Below, one piece after another: positions 1 to 5,704 of a DNA stretch of 9,626 nt. A program made the position numbers and the translations under genes. This DNA is from Geodermatophilaceae bacterium (lineage in GTDB: Bacteria > Actinomycetota > Actinomycetes > Mycobacteriales > Geodermatophilaceae). The stretch is from NCBI GenBank assembly GCA_013813215.1, contig JACCSC010000464.1, forward strand, positions 1 to 9,626. Reading direction: 5' to 3'. Below the pieces are notes generated by a model, which was not told the origin of the DNA, did no database searches, and saw only the letters and a program-made list of their open reading frames with translations. Position 1 is the stretch's first letter; every line of letters begins with the position of its first letter.

Positions 1-1
1 G

Positions 2-70
2 CTGGTCCGCGCCGATGAGCAGCATTCGGCGCAACCGGGCACCAGCGCGTGGGAAGAGCTTGGTTCATGA
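2..70 (+). CDS. istA: IS21 transposase IstA, C-terminal end only
   Basis: The frame is open from base 2 to a TGA at 68-70 and gives the last 22 residues of a protein (reading LVRADEQHSAQPGTSAWEEL then GS). No domain is visible in so short a piece. Its identity is inferred from position: it lies directly upstream of istB and is coupled to the next ORF by an ATGA overlap at 67-70. In IS21 elements istA encodes the DDE integrase-type transposase that cuts and joins DNA, helped by the IstB ATPase. The rest of the gene is to the left of the window. Confidence 0.6.
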   Translation: MVRADEQHSAQPGTSAWEELGS

Positions 71-309
71 GGACCGCGCGGGTCGGTCTGAGCACCGTGA
101 CCCTGGACATCACCGACGCCCTGGACCTGTCCGAGCTCCTCGACGCCGTCGACGGCTGGCTTGCCGCCAGCCACACCGACCACAACCGACCCGACCCGTC
201 CGCGACACGTCGGCTGCGCCGGCAGCTGATCGACTTCTCACACCTGCTGATCTTCGGCGAGGGCGACCTCACCGGCCCCGATGAGCAGGACCGGCGGTCG
301 GCCCGGTGA
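67..309 (+). CDS. Small IS21-associated ORF of unknown function (80 aa)
   Basis: I do not recognise this protein. The start chosen is ATG 67, which overlaps the istA stop as ATGA and has a good ribosome-binding sequence, GGGAAGAG, at 51-58, 8 bases upstream. A GTG at 49 in the same frame would add six residues but lacks such a site. The stop TGA 307-309 overlaps the GTG start of istB at 306-308. The product is 80 residues, acidic in the first half (DITDALDLSELLDAVDGWL) with a basic helix-like stretch (ATRRLRRQLIDF) around residues 47-58, and no signal peptide or membrane segment. The two tight overlaps suggest it is translated with istA and istB and may be an accessory subunit. This role is inferred from context only. 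Confidence 0.6.
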   Translation: MRTARVGLSTVTLDITDALDLSELLDAVDGWLAASHTDHNRPDPSATRRLRRQLIDFSHLLIFGEGDLTGPDEQDRRSAR

Positions 310-1079
310 ACACCCCGCCCGCGCCACCGTTGCCGCAGGAGCTGACCACGGTGCTGCGCCGGATGCGGCTGCCCTACGTCCGCGCCGCCGCACCCGAGGT
401 CCTGGCCACCGCCCGGGCGCAACGCTGGGACCCCGCCGAAGTGCTGCGCGTCCTGCTCGTCGCCGAAGCCAAGGGCCGCGACCTGGCGACCCGCCGGATG
501 CACCGGCGGGCCGCCGGCTTCCCGACCGGCAAGACCTTCGACTCCTGGCGCGAGCACGACAGCAGCATCCAGCCCGCCACCCAAGCCGCACTGCGCACCC
601 TGGAATGGGTCGGCCGGGCCGAGAACCTCGCCGTCAGCGGCCCCAGCGGCACCGGCAAATCGCACTTCGTCGAAGCCCTCGCGCACGCCGTCATCGACGC
701 CGACATGCGCGTGTCCTGGTTCACCCTGGAATCCCTCACCACCACCATCGGCCGGGCCCGCATCGACGCCTCGATCGCCAAGGTCGTCGCCCGCATCTGC
801 AAGAGCGACCTCATCGTCATCGACGACATCGGCATGTTGCCCGCCGGTCAGGACGCCGCCGAGGCGTTCTACCGCGTCATCGACGCCGCCTACGAACGAC
901 GATCCGTCGCCGTCACCTCGAACATCAAACCGTCCGGCTTCGACACCATCATGCCCAAGACCCTGGCCACGACCAGCGTCGACCGGCTGCTCCACCACGC
1001 CCACCAAGTCCTCACCGACGGCCGCTCACAACGCCTCGCCGAGGCCCTCGCCGGCAAAGGAGTGGTGCCCCTGACCTGA
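306..1079 (+). CDS. istB: IS21 transposition helper ATPase IstB
   Basis: This AAA+ ATPase of the DnaA/DnaC-like IstB family works with IstA: it loads on target DNA and promotes insertion. The 257-residue product has an N-terminal helical domain (about 1-95), a Walker A loop GPSGTGKS at residues 112-119, Walker B LIVIDD at 169-174, a sensor I-type VAVTSN at 201-206, and an SVDRLLHHAH box near 224-233 typical of IstB. The length matches the family (about 250-260). It starts at GTG 306, inside the stop of the preceding ORF (GTGA), so translation is probably coupled. No frameshift or lost motif is seen, so it appears functional. Confidence 0.95.
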   Translation: MNTPPAPPLPQELTTVLRRMRLPYVRAAAPEVLATARAQRWDPAEVLRVLLVAEAKGRDLATRRMHRRAAGFPTGKTFDSWREHDSSIQPATQAALRTLEWVGRAENLAVSGPSGTGKSHFVEALAHAVIDADMRVSWFTLESLTTTIGRARIDASIAKVVARICKSDLIVIDDIGMLPAGQDAAEAFYRVIDAAYERRSVAVTSNIKPSGFDTIMPKTLATTSVDRLLHHAHQVLTDGRSQRLAEALAGKGVVPLT

Positions 1080-1099
1080 CCCACCACCGGAGATCAGCC

Positions 1100-1180
1100 G
1101 TCCACCCACCAGGGAAGCTCCCGTCCATCCGCCTGGAGAACTGATGTCCGCCCACCCGGAGGTCCCGCTGTCCGCTGACA
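1100..1180. repeat. Nested repeats at the right end of the IS21 element
   Basis: Two near-identical direct repeats, GTCCACCCACC at 1100-1110 and GTCCGCCCACC at 1146-1156, are followed by related TCCCGTCCATCCGCC (about 1119-1133) and TCCCGCTGTCCGCTG (about 1163-1177) segments. The repeat period is about 46 bases. Multiple short repeats near the ends are known in IS21 elements as transposase-binding sites. The assignment here is inferred from position between istB and the insertion boundary. Confidence 0.55.
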
Positions 1181-1808
1181 ACCGATCCCGGCGTGGCACA
1201 CGTCCAGGATCAGCAGCAGCCCGTCCAAGTCTTGCGCCGACGTGTCCTGAACCAGGCTCTCCACCCGAGCTGCGATCGGGTAGCCACCGCCGGTGGAGCT
1301 ATGCGGGTTGTCCGGGTTCCCGTCACTCGGCAGCAGGAACAGCCGAGGCGCCCCCCCCAGGGGGCGAGACCAACGCAGCGTGCCCGATAAACGCCAGCAC
1401 CAGCACCGCTTTGCCGTTGGCCGCTCGGCCCACCGCCTCCTCGACGCAGGCCACGAGTTCCGCACCGGTCGGGTCGATCACGAGCCGACTACCAGCGGGG
1501 GCGCAGCCACCCCTGACCGGGTCTGTCAGCACCTCGTACAGATCCCGGGCGCGCTCGGGCAGGAACGACACCGGCGCCCAAGCCTCGCACTGGGACCCGA
1601 TCACCAACGCGTGCCGCCCGTCCACCTCCAGCAGTATCCGCCAACCCGCCGACCAACCCGGGACGTGGGCCACCTCGGTCGCCAGCTTGACACCTCGAAT
1701 GCCTACTCCACATCGCCTCGACTGCCCGGCCGTTGCCAGAAGCAGAGGGCTGCTCCGGCCACGCACGGACACCGCCGCGAACCACGACGCCGTTGCCCCG
1801 GGTGTCAT
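1181..1808 (-). pseudogene. Caspase-like (peptidase C14) protein gene, frameshifted and cut by IS21
   Basis: Read on the minus strand from ATG 1808, the frame has a typical caspase-like core beginning GRHALVIGSQ, then ARDLYEVLTDPVRGG and AVLVLAFIGHAA, whose His matches the catalytic histidine. After the run of eight G (C at 1351-1358) the frame is wrong. Deleting one G restores a coherent reading: RLFLLPSDG, then a VESLVQDT helix, then LDGLLLILDVCHAG, which holds the catalytic Cys. The reading stops making sense at 1180, where the IS21 end begins, so everything C-terminal to the protease core is lost from this side. In actinobacteria such proteases often head multidomain proteins implicated in conflict or cell death. 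The true start is uncertain: ATG 1808 gives a 70-residue non-conserved lead, and a GTG just before DGRHALVIG is an alternative. Confidence 0.8.
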
Positions 1809-1876
1809 GGTGTCGTCGCTGAAGACCCCCGCCTACCGCGGTTGCCCTCTGCTGGCGGCACCGAACGGCGGTCACC

Positions 1877-1904
1877 TCGACCGTTGCTCGGATCTGGCAT
1901 TATT
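1877..1904 (+). promoter_or_regulatory. Candidate promoter for tRNA-Arg
   Basis: TCGACC (1877-1882) and CATTAT (1899-1904) are separated by 16 bases and lie in the only AT-leaning pocket before the tRNA. Each hexamer matches the housekeeping sigma consensus at four of six positions. This would give a leader of about 45 bases before the mature tRNA. The match is weak, and the assignment rests mainly on position. Otherwise 1809-1956 shows no gene. Confidence 0.3.
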
Positions 1905-1956
1905 GTGGCAACGACGGGCACCAGCGGACCCCTCCGGACAACAAAGGTGCAGGTCA

Positions 1957-2029
1957 GCCCTCGTAGCTCAGGGGATAGAGCGATGGTTTCCTAAACCGTG
2001 TGCCGCAGGTTCGAATCCTGCCGAGGGCA
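1957..2029 (+). tRNA. tRNA-Arg (anticodon CCT)
   Basis: A full cloverleaf can be folded by eye. The acceptor stem is GCCCTCG (1957-1963) with CGAGGGC (2022-2028). The D stem is GCTC/GAGC (1966-1969 with 1978-1981). The anticodon stem is ATGGT/ACCGT (1983-1987 with 1995-1999, one G-T pair), enclosing the loop TTCCTAA. The T arm is GCAGG-TTCGAAT-CCTGC. The anticodon CCT at 1990-1992 reads AGG (Arg), a rare codon in GC-rich actinobacteria. The discriminator is A2029 and the next bases are CCC, so the 3' CCA is not encoded. The gene looks intact. It stands alone between two decayed genes, and tRNA 3' ends are common integration sites, but no second copy of its 3' end is seen in the window. Confidence 0.96.
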
Positions 2030-2076
2030 CCCGCGGTCCATTGCTTCACTGCTCGCGCTCGGACCGGTAGCCAAGC

Positions 2077-2805
2077 TCAGAGATGGCGCCTTACGCTCAC
2101 CGGCCCGATGGTGAGCGTCGGCGCCGCCTCGAGGATCACGCCGACAAGCTGGACATCGCCGGCCAGGGTCGGACGACGGCGGGCGAGCACGCGGCCACCA
2201 CGCCCGGACCCCGTCCAGGTCGCCTCTTCCAGCTCGGACAGGGTCGCGGCGCAGGACGGCCGTGCGCAGCGCCACCCTATCGTCCGCCGGGGTGAACGAG
2301 GGCAGCCAGTGTCAGGATCCGTGCACGTCACCCGCCGCCCACGGTTCGGTCCGTGACACAGCACCCCGCGGTACGCCGCCGCGCTCAGCGCCAGCCGCCA
2401 CCGGGGCATCCAGCCGACGAACGCGGGCAGCACCCGCTCGCCCGCCCAGCCTCCCGACGTCGTCGGTCTGCGCGGCAGACATCGCCGGCCCGGGCGGGGC
2501 TGCGGGGCGGGGCCGGCGCTGCCGCGAGCGCCGCGCACCACAGCGGTAGCTGGTGGGCGGGAAGGGTGCACCGTCCCCCGCCGTCCGAACGTCGTGACCA
2601 GGCTGCGCTGCTCCACTACGCGGACCGCACGTCCGTCCGGGTCGCACCCGGCACCCGGAGCCCGAGTGACAGCTCCGCGGCCGACATCACCTGGGCGTGG
2701 ATGCCCGCACACCGCCGGCGGCCGCCGGCAGATCCAGGAACCCCGCGGTCAGCCCGTGCCGGGACAGCCGGCGGAAAACACCTCGGGGAACGTCGTCGTA
2801 GGCAT
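2077..2805 (-). pseudogene. Winged-helix HTH_42 (AlkZ/YcaQ-like DNA glycosylase) pseudogene
   Basis: Minus-strand reading gives pieces of one COG3214/HTH_42 protein scattered over three frames. In order they are RRLSRHGLTAGFLDLP, HAQVMSAAELSLGLRVPGA, VVEQRSLVTTFGRRGTVH, LPAHQLPLWCAALAAAP, LPAFVGWMPRWRLALSAAAY, GVLCHGPNRGRRVT, WLPSFTPADD, LSELEEATW, and a terminal VGVILEAAPTLTIGPV ending at a TGA (2077-2079). Order and content fit the family from near the N-terminus to the C-terminus, but only about 243 codons are left of the usual 370-400. The gap falls between the WLPSFTPADD and LSELEEA pieces, so there is an internal deletion plus at least six frameshifts. Members of this family excise bulky adducts from DNA. 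The HAQ at 2691-2699 sits where the catalytic Q/H-x-Q motif is expected. The start (ATG 2805) is only a guess. Confidence 0.75.
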
Positions 2806-2848
2806 CGCCACGCCACCGAAGCACACCGGATGCAGCAGGATCGAGCCC

Positions 2849-3415
2849 ATGTTCTCCCTGCGCCGGCCGTCGGCCGAGCACCTGGCGGCCACCCTGTCCG
2901 CGGCCCGGTCCGAGCAGCCGACGTACGACGGGACGGGAGCCACGGCTGGCGGCGGTAACCTCCCGACCGGCTACCGGGCAGCGGTCGTGCGGCGACACGT
3001 CGGGTCCGGGCAGCCGGTGTTCGACGCTGCGGTCGCGGCGGTCGACTCCTGGGCCGCGCAGCGCCACGCCGGCGTCGAGGTCTACCCGCCGCAGGCGCGT
3101 CCGGCGGAGGGGGAGACGGTGGTCCAGCTGCTGCGGCTGGGTCCGCTTTGGGCCACCGCCGCCTGCCGGATCGTCTACCGGCTCGACGAGGCCGACCGGG
3201 CGGGCTTCGCGTACGGCACGCTGACCGGCCACCCGGTCCGCGGCGAAGAGGCGTTCTTGGTCGAGCGCGACGCGGCGGGCGTGGTCCGGGTGCGGATCGC
3301 CGTCTTCTCCCGGCCCAACCACTGGCTGGTCCGGCTCGGTGGCCCGGTCGGCCGGCTCGTACAGCGGCGTACGGCGGGCCGGTACGCCGACGGCATCGCC
3401 CGAGCGGCCCGCTGA
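2849..3415 (+). CDS. DUF1990 (UPF0548) family protein
   Basis: This is a 188-residue soluble protein of the DUF1990 family, whose biochemical role is unknown. The family signature is clear in the C-terminal half: a GFAYGTLTGHPVRGEEAF block at about residues 124-141, then an RIAVFSRPNHWLVRLGGPVG block near 151-170. The start ATG 2849 is chosen because conservation begins soon after it (MFSLRRPSAE) and an AGGA at 2837-2840 lies 8 bases upstream. The open frame extends further 5', but that part is antisense to the HTH_42 pseudogene and is not coding. It ends 10 bases before the convergent alkB stop. Its promoter would lie in or near the 5' end of the decayed divergent gene. Confidence 0.88.
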   Translation: MFSLRRPSAEHLAATLSAARSEQPTYDGTGATAGGGNLPTGYRAAVVRRHVGSGQPVFDAAVAAVDSWAAQRHAGVEVYPPQARPAEGETVVQLLRLGPLWATAACRIVYRLDEADRAGFAYGTLTGHPVRGEEAFLVERDAAGVVRVRIAVFSRPNHWLVRLGGPVGRLVQRRTAGRYADGIARAAR

Positions 3416-3425
3416 GCACCGCGGG

Positions 3426-4025
3426 TCAGAACACGCCCGGCTCGCGGAACATCAGGGCCACCCGGACCCCAGCCGCGGCGCACTTCGGGACGGCGTGCTC
3501 CCAGGTCCGTTGGCAGGTGCCGCCCATCACGAGCAGGTCGCCGTGCGCCGGCGTCATCTTGTGGGCCAGACCCCCGCCCCGAGGGCGGAGCAGGAACCGG
3601 CGCGGGGCCCCGAGCACGAGGATGGCGACCACCGTGGTGGCCACCCGTCGTCCCGCCGTGTCACCGTGCCAGGCCACGGAGTCCCGCCCGTCGCGGTAGA
3701 GGTTCGCGCTGACCGCGGACAGGTCCAGCTCGTAGCGGCGGCCGAGTACCGCCGCCATTCCCAGCACGGGATCTGGTGGATCGCTCCAGCCGCGGGTGGA
3801 CAGCCGGGGCTCGGCGACCACCTTGTCGTACATCCAGCGCTCGTGGGCGGCCCAGGGCGCTGCCTCCAGCACGCGGTCGAGCAATGTCTCGGCCCCGGCG
3901 AGCCAGCCCGGGACCACCTCCAGCCACGCCCCCCGCCCCAGGTCGGTCCGGGTGGCCGCGCCAAAGGCCGGGTCGTAGGTCGGCTCCGTTGCGCTGTCCA
4001 GCAGCGACCCCTGCGCAGCAAGCAT
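3426..4025 (-). CDS. alkB: AlkB-type 2-oxoglutarate/Fe(II)-dependent dioxygenase
   Basis: The AlkB family repairs N-alkylated bases such as 1-methyladenine and 3-methylcytosine by oxidative demethylation, using Fe(II), 2-oxoglutarate and O2. The 199-residue product shows the full active site. The segment SANLYRDGRDSVAWHGD carries the HxD iron ligands His120 and Asp122, the distal His177 lies in QRTWEHAVPK, and RVALMFR supplies Arg188 and Arg194, which bind 2-oxoglutarate. The upstream MYDK (65-68) and EPRLSTRGW (72-80) form the nucleotide-recognition region. The length is normal for short bacterial AlkB proteins. There is no ribosome-binding sequence before ATG 4025; a -10-like GATAAC 8 bases upstream suggests a leaderless mRNA. 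A perfect LexA box overlaps this promoter, so SOS control is likely. Divergent from the MurJ-like gene. Confidence 0.95.
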   Translation of the reverse strand: MLAAQGSLLDSATEPTYDPAFGAATRTDLGRGAWLEVVPGWLAGAETLLDRVLEAAPWAAHERWMYDKVVAEPRLSTRGWSDPPDPVLGMAAVLGRRYELDLSAVSANLYRDGRDSVAWHGDTAGRRVATTVVAILVLGAPRRFLLRPRGGGLAHKMTPAHGDLLVMGGTCQRTWEHAVPKCAAAGVRVALMFREPGVF

Positions 4026-4033
4026 CGGACCAT

Positions 4034-4039
4034 GTTATC
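4034..4039 (-). promoter_or_regulatory. alkB -10 box, probable leaderless promoter
   Basis: On the minus strand GATAAC occupies 4039-4034, followed by eight bases and then ATG 4025. Transcription about 7-9 bases after a -10 box would start at or next to the A of the ATG, and no Shine-Dalgarno sequence is present. The last two bases of the LexA box half-site overlap this hexamer, a good arrangement for repression. No convincing -35 was found. Confidence 0.5.
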
Positions 4040-4053
4040 GAACAAGCGTTCGA
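4038..4053. promoter_or_regulatory. LexA (SOS) box, TCGAAC-N4-GTTCGA
   Basis: The sequence TCGAACAAGCGTTCGA is a perfect 6+6 palindrome with a 4-base spacer and matches the core LexA-binding consensus of actinobacteria such as Mycobacterium (TCGAAC-N4-GTTCGA). It lies 12 bases upstream of the alkB start codon, touching the candidate -10, and 41 bases upstream of the MurJ-like start. alkB is the natural target. Effects on the divergent gene are possible but less likely. Confidence 0.85.
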
Positions 4054-4059
4054 GCACAA

Positions 4060-4077
4060 GTGGGTCGGGGAACCCAC
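4060..4077. repeat. Inverted repeat in the alkB-murJ-like divergent region
   Basis: GTGGGT (4060-4065) and ACCCAC (4072-4077) are perfect inverted arms around the loop CGGGGA. They lie between the LexA box and the -10 of the MurJ-like gene, roughly where its -35 region should be. This could be an operator for a second regulator or a chance hairpin. There is no T-run, so it is not a terminator. Confidence 0.35.
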
Positions 4078-4081
4078 GACC

Positions 4082-4087
4082 TAGGCT
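4082..4087 (+). promoter_or_regulatory. -10 box of the MurJ-like gene, probable leaderless promoter
   Basis: TAGGCT at 4082-4087 fits the actinobacterial -10 pattern TANNNT. Seven bases separate it from GTG 4095, so transcription would begin at or next to the start codon. No ribosome-binding sequence is present, which supports GTG 4095 as the start of a leaderless message. Confidence 0.5.
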
Positions 4088-4094
4088 GACCGCG

Positions 4095-5663
4095 GTGAAC
4101 GAACCGAGGCGCCGGCCGCTGGCCATGTCGGCGGCGCTGGTGGCCGGGCTGACCGGCGTCAGCATGCTGCTCGGACTGCTCCGGGACACGGTGATGGCCG
4201 CGGTCTTCGGCGCGGGTGCCGACGTGGACGCCTTCCTGGTCGCGCAGGGCCTGCTCAACCTCGTCCTGGCCGTGGCCGCCGGCGCGATCGCCAAGGCGAC
4301 CGTCCCGGTGCTCAGCCGCGCCGTCGACACCGGCCGGTACGACGAGGGCTTGGCCACGCTGCGGGTGGCGCTGACCTTGTGCACGCTCGTGTTGGCCCTG
4401 GCCGCGACCGGCATGTGGTTCGCCGCCGAAACCCTGGTCGGCGTCGTCGCGCCCGGCTTCGACCCGGCCACCCGCGACACCGCCGTCGAGTTGACCCGAA
4501 TCATGCTGGTGGCAGTGCTCTTCGTGGCCGGCACGAACATCTTGTCCGGCGCCGCCCAGGCTTACGGCGTGTTCGGCTGGTCAGCGCTGCAGGGCGTGCC
4601 GTTCAACCTGGCGATGATCGTCGCGGCCCTGGCCCTCGCGCCGGTGCTCGGGATCGCTTCTCTCGCTTGGGGTTTCGCCGTCGGCTCGCTGTTGCGCCTC
4701 CTCCTGCAGATCCCGCCTCTGCGCCGCCGGGGGCTGCGGCTACGGCCGTCGTGGCGCTGGCGTGATCGCGGCCTGCGCGAGATGACGACCCTGATGCCGC
4801 CGCTGCTGCTGGGCAGCGCCCTCGGCAACGTGAACTCCGTCGTGGACCGCGCCGTCGCCTCCGATGTCGGCACCGGCGCCATTGCCGGCCTCAGCTACGG
4901 CTACCGGCTGGTCTCGCTGTTCGACATGATCGTCGTCGCCACCTTGGCCACCACGCTGTATCCGGCGTTCAGCGCGGCGAGTGCGCCGGAACGTCGGGCC
5001 GAGCTGCGCGATCAGGTGAACCGCGGGGCGGCGATGGCCCTGACCCTGCTCGCGCCCGCGGTGGCGTTGTTGCTCGTGGCCGGCGGGCCGATCGTGACCC
5101 TGCTCTACGGCCGCGGCGACTTCGACGCCGCGGCGGCCCGGGTGACCACCGTGGCCGTGGCCGGGTACGCCGTCGGCCTGCTCGCGCTCGGTGTACGCGA
5201 GGTGCTGTCGCGGGCGTCGTATGCAGTCGGCGACAGCAAGACGCCCGTCCAGGCGGCCCTCGCCGGGGTCGTGGTCAACGTGGCCGGGGACCTGATCCTG
5301 GCGCCACCGTTCGGCGTGGCCGGCATCGCGGTAGCCAGCGCGCTCTCCTTTCTCACCGCGGCCACCGTCCTGTCCTGGCAGTCCGCCCGTCGCCACCGGC
5401 TGGTCCACCTCCGAGCGGTCGCGTCCGCGGCAGGGGTGACGGGGATCGCCGCGGCGGTGGCGGGTGGCGGGGCGGCGGTCGCAGCGTGGGGCTGGCGGTC
5501 CTGGACCGGCGGCGGTACGGCGGCCGCCGCGGGCGAGGTCGTCCTTGTCGCGGCCCTGGTGCTACCGACGTACCTGCTCGTCCTGCGTCTGGTCGGGCGG
5601 CCGGAACCGGCGCAGCTCACCGCGCTCGTCCGCGCCGTCGGTGCCCGGCTACGCCGGCGCTGA
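4095..5663 (+). CDS. MurJ/MviN-family polytopic membrane protein (divergent paralogue)
   Basis: This 522-residue, strongly hydrophobic protein of the MOP superfamily has about 14 predicted membrane helices. It keeps the MurJ N-terminal pattern (LLGLLRDTVMAAVFGAG, then ADVDAFLVA near residues 44-52) and a GRGDFD segment in the second half. Canonical MurJ flips lipid II across the membrane. By eye alignment with E. coli MurJ, Arg24 (here Arg30) and Arg270 (here Arg271, in YGYRL) are kept, but Arg18, Arg52-Arg53 and Glu57 are replaced by Met, Val-Leu and Ala. It also lacks the long C-terminal kinase-like extension of mycobacterial MviN. It may therefore carry another lipid-linked substrate. GTG 4095 is preferred because of the -10 box before it; ATG 4125 is an alternative. 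The frame is open much further upstream, but that stretch is antisense to alkB. Confidence 0.85.
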   Translation: MNEPRRRPLAMSAALVAGLTGVSMLLGLLRDTVMAAVFGAGADVDAFLVAQGLLNLVLAVAAGAIAKATVPVLSRAVDTGRYDEGLATLRVALTLCTLVLALAATGMWFAAETLVGVVAPGFDPATRDTAVELTRIMLVAVLFVAGTNILSGAAQAYGVFGWSALQGVPFNLAMIVAALALAPVLGIASLAWGFAVGSLLRLLLQIPPLRRRGLRLRPSWRWRDRGLREMTTLMPPLLLGSALGNVNSVVDRAVASDVGTGAIAGLSYGYRLVSLFDMIVVATLATTLYPAFSAASAPERRAELRDQVNRGAAMALTLLAPAVALLLVAGGPIVTLLYGRGDFDAAAARVTTVAVAGYAVGLLALGVREVLSRASYAVGDSKTPVQAALAGVVVNVAGDLILAPPFGVAGIAVASALSFLTAATVLSWQSARRHRLVHLRAVASAAGVTGIAAAVAGGGAAVAAWGWRSWTGGGTAAAAGEVVLVAALVLPTYLLVLRLVGRPEPAQLTALVRAVGARLRRR

Positions 5664-5704
5664 CACCGGGGCCTCCGCGGCGGGAAGTGCGTCGGCGGTT
5701 GTCG

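Larger units (their letters stand above)
1..1180 (+). mobile_element. IS21-family insertion sequence, right half (partial)
   Basis: The segment contains the last codons of an istA-type transposase, a small ORF and a complete istB, all on the plus strand, which is the IS21 layout. The left part lies outside the window. The right boundary is placed at 1180 for two independent reasons. First, the sequence ends ...GCTGTCCGCTGACA, so on the other strand the element begins TGTCAGC, and IS21 elements usually end in TG..CA. Second, the minus-strand reading of an interrupted caspase-like gene is coherent up to 1181 (codons for DVCHAGIG) and turns into unrelated residues exactly at 1180. istB is intact, so the copy may still be active. 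The target-site duplication cannot be checked without the left end. Confidence 0.85.

Noticed and set aside
1144..2070. Plus-strand open frame of 308 codons across the caspase relic and tRNA
   Set aside because: It runs antisense to a recognisable caspase-like gene, crosses the IS boundary and reads through the tRNA. Its low-complexity Ser/Pro/Arg composition is typical of a GC-rich shadow frame.
1991..2275. Minus-strand frame ending in RQDSNLRHTV
   Set aside because: This ending is the well-known artefact of translating the antisense of a tRNA T arm. The rest overlaps part of the HTH_42 pseudogene, where a few real codons of that relic are read.
3339..4094. A 252-codon N-terminal extension of the MurJ-like frame
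   Set aside because: The extension is antisense to alkB, lacks hydrophobic character and family similarity, and a promoter-like -10 with GTG 4095 explains the start.
5664..5704. Possible bidirectional terminator between the convergent MurJ-like and CofE-like genes
   Set aside because: No clear stem of useful length and no T-run on either strand could be found.
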